Origin: Mucispirillum schaedleri ASF457
GTDB lineage: Bacteria > Chrysiogenota > Deferribacteres > Deferribacterales > Mucispirillaceae
DNA length: 64,000 nt
Reading direction: 5' to 3'
NCBI RefSeq assembly: GCF_000487995.2
Contig: NZ_CP097562.1
Location: forward strand, 1,547,001 to 1,611,000
This document shows, piece by piece, positions 61,390-64,000 of this stretch. Position numbers and translations under genes: made by a program. Within the stretch, counting starts at the first letter, position 1, and each line of letters begins with the position of its first letter. The notes beneath the pieces are model-generated. The model ran no database searches. It was not told the origin of the DNA and saw only the letters and a program-made list of their open reading frames with translations.

Positions 61390-62976
61390 ATGAAGATAAA
61401 AAAATATGAAGTATCAGATATGAAAGAAGCACTGCGTATGATAAAAGAGGATTTAGGTCCTGATGCTGTTATTTTATCTACACGCAAAGTGATGAAAAGC
61501 AATAATTTTGGACTTTTTGCCCGCCCTGTTTTAGAGGTTACAGCAGCAGTAGAATATGACGGTATTGCTCTTAGCAGGCAGAAACAGTCTGCTCAAGGCG
61601 GTGGATATGGATATGAAAGCTATCCATCTGCTTATACATCTAAAACAGCTAAAAAACAGTCAGTTAAACGCCCAGTATATGCAGAAACTCAGCAGCATGC
61701 AGCAAAGCCTGTGAAAAAACAGTCAGCACCAAGTATATCTTATGGACCTTATATTAATCAGAAGTATCAAAACACTTATGATATGAATGATGATTATCTG
61801 GCGGAAGCTATGGCAGAAGCTGGTATTATAGATGATGAGCCTTTTTATGCACCGCCTGTTAGAAAAAGGCAGCAGATAGAAGATGATGAAATACCTGCAG
61901 CATATATGCCAAGGCATGAAGAAGAATATATTGAGCCTGCACCTAAAAAACATACAAAGTATCATAAGTATGAAGAAAATGACAAGCAGGATGTAAAAAA
62001 ACAGCAGGAGCAGGCTAAAACTCAGGCAGAATTAAATGCAGAAAGAATGGCTGCTGTAATAAAGGCAGTAGGGCTTGATAAATTTACTGATTTGCTTGAA
62101 GATATAGGCGATATAAAAAAACAGCTTGCTAATATGCAGAGCAATATAGCCGATAACATAGTTATAGATTTACCTGCAAAATTAAAAGATTATCATGCAC
62201 TGTTTATTAAAAATGGTGTAGATGATATAATTTCTTACAGGTTATTAAAAGATATTGAAGCAAGAATTGAGGGAAAAGAGGCAACATCTGCTCAGATAAA
62301 AAGCATAGCAGTAGATAAACTTGCAGAGCTTATACCTGTTGAGAAAAACTATTATGATGTTATGATTAATAAAATAGTGGCTCTTGCAGGTCCAACAGGT
62401 GTTGGCAAAACTACAACTATTGCAAAAATTGCAGCTACTATGACATTAAAATACGGCAAAAAAGTATGCCTTATTACAGTTGATAATTTTAGAATAGGTG
62501 CTGTTGAGCAGTTGAAAACTTATGCTGAAATAGTTAATCTTCCCCTTTATGTTGCCACAAGTCCTGAAGAGCTTTTGCGTGTTGTTGCAAAAGTGAAAGA
62601 TAAATATGACAGTGTATTAATAGATTCTATGGGGCGTGGTCAGTTTGATACAGGTCAGATAACAGGCATTAGAGATTTTTTAAAAATAGATTCCCGCATA
62701 ACTACGACATTAGTGCTTTCTATGGCATCAAACCATATAGAGCTTTATGATACATTTGAAAGATATGAGGTTTTAGAGCCAGATTATCTTATTTTTACAA
62801 AGCTGGACGAAACGAAATATTTTGGACCGCTTATAAACATTCCTGTAAAAAAGAAGCTGCCGCTTTTGCTTGTTACAACAGGTCAGAATGTGCCTGATGA
62901 TATGGAAATACCAGATGGCAGGAAAATTGCTAAGAGAATGTTACAGGAAATACCTACTTTATGGAGCGACAAATGA
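61390..62976 (+). CDS. flhF: Flagellar biosynthesis SRP-type GTPase FlhF
   Basis: 528 residues. The N-terminal B domain (MKIKKYEVSDMKEALRMIKE DLGPDAVILSTR) precedes a long Gln/Lys/Pro-rich linker (about 60-230), then the NG GTPase domain with LAGPTGVGKTTTIAKIAA (P-loop near 334), ITVDNFRIGAVEQL and FTKLDETKYFG. FlhF sets the polar site of flagellar assembly. AAAAAGGAG lies upstream, and the stop overlaps the flhG start (ATGA). Confidence 0.95.
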   Translation: MKIKKYEVSDMKEALRMIKEDLGPDAVILSTRKVMKSNNFGLFARPVLEVTAAVEYDGIALSRQKQSAQGGGYGYESYPSAYTSKTAKKQSVKRPVYAETQQHAAKPVKKQSAPSISYGPYINQKYQNTYDMNDDYLAEAMAEAGIIDDEPFYAPPVRKRQQIEDDEIPAAYMPRHEEEYIEPAPKKHTKYHKYEENDKQDVKKQQEQAKTQAELNAERMAAVIKAVGLDKFTDLLEDIGDIKKQLANMQSNIADNIVIDLPAKLKDYHALFIKNGVDDIISYRLLKDIEARIEGKEATSAQIKSIAVDKLAELIPVEKNYYDVMINKIVALAGPTGVGKTTTIAKIAATMTLKYGKKVCLITVDNFRIGAVEQLKTYAEIVNLPLYVATSPEELLRVVAKVKDKYDSVLIDSMGRGQFDTGQITGIRDFLKIDSRITTTLVLSMASNHIELYDTFERYEVLEPDYLIFTKLDETKYFGPLINIPVKKKLPLLLVTTGQNVPDDMEIPDGRKIAKRMLQEIPTLWSDK

Positions 62977-63818
62977 CAGATCAGGCATTTACTTTGAGAA
63001 GAAGAGCATGGGAAGCTAACAGAAACAGCCATTATATTTCCGTATCCAGTGGAAAAGGCGGTGTTGGTAAAACTAACTTTACAGTTAACTTTGCATGCCA
63101 GCTGGCAAATCTTGGCAAGAAAGTTCTTGTATTTGATGCAGACTTAGGTCTTGCTAATGTGGATATTATGTTATCTTTATCAGTTACAGCTACAATAAAA
63201 AAATATTTAGAAGGCAGAGCAACTATTGATGATATTTTAAAAAAGAATATTTACGGTTTTGATGTTTTTCCAGCATCAAGCGGTTTTATGGAACTTGCTC
63301 ATTTATCAGATGAAGATTTTGATAAAATATTTAATATTTTTATTACTCTTGATGACAGATATGATTTTATAATATTTGATACTGGTGCGGGTATTTCTGA
63401 TGCTGTTGTCAGGTTCAGCTCAATTTCAGATACAATAATTGTTGTAACTCAGCCTGAGCCTACTGCTATAACTGATGCTTATGCTTTTATGAAAGTTATT
63501 AAGCAGACTTATGATATTAAACTTGTTAATGTTGTTTTTAACAGGGTAGATGATATACAAAATTCAGACAATGTTTTTGCAAGCCTTAAAAATGTTGCAT
63601 CTAAATTTTTAAGTATGGATTTGCGTCTTTTAGGTCATCTTCGTGATGATAAAAATGTTCGTAAAGCTATCAGGGCTCAAAAACCTGTAAGTATATTAGA
63701 CCCAAAAACAGCATTCTCAAAAGATATACAGGACTGTGCCAGACGCTTTATAGGAGCACCTGTAGAAAAACAAAAAAGTGCCAATGTTTATGATTTATTT
63801 AAAGGAGTATTTAAATGA
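62973..63818 (+). CDS. flhG: MinD-like ATPase FlhG (flagellar number regulator)
   Basis: 281 residues from ATG 62973, overlapping flhF by 4 bp with GGAG upstream. Deviant Walker A SVSSGKGGVGKTNF (25-38), DADLGLANVDIML (Walker A' region) and FDTGAGISDAVV. The N-terminal DQAFTLRRRAWEANR is the FlhG activation helix that stimulates FlhF. It limits flagellar number. The next ORF starts within its stop. Confidence 0.95.
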   Translation: MTDQAFTLRRRAWEANRNSHYISVSSGKGGVGKTNFTVNFACQLANLGKKVLVFDADLGLANVDIMLSLSVTATIKKYLEGRATIDDILKKNIYGFDVFPASSGFMELAHLSDEDFDKIFNIFITLDDRYDFIIFDTGAGISDAVVRFSSISDTIIVVTQPEPTAITDAYAFMKVIKQTYDIKLVNVVFNRVDDIQNSDNVFASLKNVASKFLSMDLRLLGHLRDDKNVRKAIRAQKPVSILDPKTAFSKDIQDCARRFIGAPVEKQKSANVYDLFKGVFK

Positions 63819-64000
63819 TTACATCTCTTAAATATTATCCTATATTAATCGCATCTGTTGTTATGATGGCATCGTTTTTATTTAAAATACTTTTAGTGCC
63901 AGACTTGAAAGTAACATATTTTGCAAGAGATATTGTTTTATTTTTTATAGTTTATTATGTGGTAAAAGTATTAACAAACAGTCTTACAAGAATACTTAAA
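63815..64000 (+). CDS. Hypothetical membrane protein (3' end cut by window edge)
   Basis: ATG 63815 overlaps the flhG stop (ATGA), with AAAGGAG upstream. The 62 codons in the window read MITSLKYYPILIASVVMMAS and contain two hydrophobic helices (about 7-25 and 40-55). Flagellar operon position suggests a motility-linked role, but no family is recognised. Confidence 0.7.
   Translation, partial: MITSLKYYPILIASVVMMASFLFKILLVPDLKVTYFARDIVLFFIVYYVVKVLTNSLTRILK

Overview
The window is AT-rich DNA (very roughly one third GC by eye) from a Gram-negative, flagellated, respiring bacterium. It encodes outer-membrane beta-barrels, lipoproteins, secreted multihaem c-type cytochromes and FlhF/FlhG. An StcE-type mucin peptidase, catalase, class I fumarase and a heavily repeat-laden genome fit a gut mucus dweller of the Deferribacterota (Mucispirillum-like). 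That assignment rests on gene content only.

Layout. 1-3.6 kb: a MarC-family fragment, then a beta-barrel protein and two haem proteins that look like an outer-membrane electron conduit. 3.9-5.4 kb: an intact IS3-family (IS150-type) element inserted in a dispersed palindromic repeat. 5.5-7.5 kb: ridA and katA, the latter behind a Fur/PerR-like dyad. 8.1-14.2 kb: two oligopeptide ABC permeases translationally linked to an StcE-like M66 lipoprotein peptidase and a small barrel protein, then allE. 14.3-19.3 kb: the branched-chain amino-acid genes ilvD-ilvB-ilvN-ilvC on the minus strand. 20.1-22 kb: a three-gene cassette with an Mrr-type nuclease behind a promoter whose spacer contains nine C. 22-28 kb: a purine permease, an M1-like peptidase paired with a ChaN-PDZ protein, an ArsR pseudogene, a membrane-anchored thioredoxin and an IS remnant. 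28.5-36.6 kb: a mini receiver-like gene, dnaE, thiD, a methyltransferase, a DUF4384 protein and a WD40 protein, tightly packed.

36.6-49.9 kb is a defence island. It holds a Fic protein behind a 40-bp-period palindrome array; a type I restriction-modification locus (half-size HsdS, HsdM, RhuM, full HsdS, HsdR, YgjP-type peptidase) with an RloC-type anticodon nuclease between hsdS and hsdR; and a toxin-antitoxin-SecB chaperone triplet resembling CmdTAC. In the nuclease, R649, E653 and H685 reproduce the spacing of the PrrC catalytic triad.

50-55.1 kb: polyphosphate metabolism (Ppx/GppA, a motif-degenerate Ppx paralogue, Ppk1). 55.1-59.3 kb: RseC-like and FeoA genes, a 232-bp tandem repeat, malate dehydrogenase and two-subunit fumarase. 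59.3-64 kb: an AlkD-like protein, RarD, FlhF, FlhG and a truncated membrane protein.

Three 9-nt G/C homopolymers stand out in this AT-rich sequence. They lie in the barrel gene, in the mucin peptidase gene and in the promoter spacer of the Mrr cassette, so each is a good candidate phase-variation switch for a surface or defence function. The other genome-scale theme is a palindromic repeat family (TCATTNTGAGC...GCGAAGNATCTA) scattered through intergenic DNA; it is hit by the IS at least twice and is locally amplified as a 232-bp tandem.
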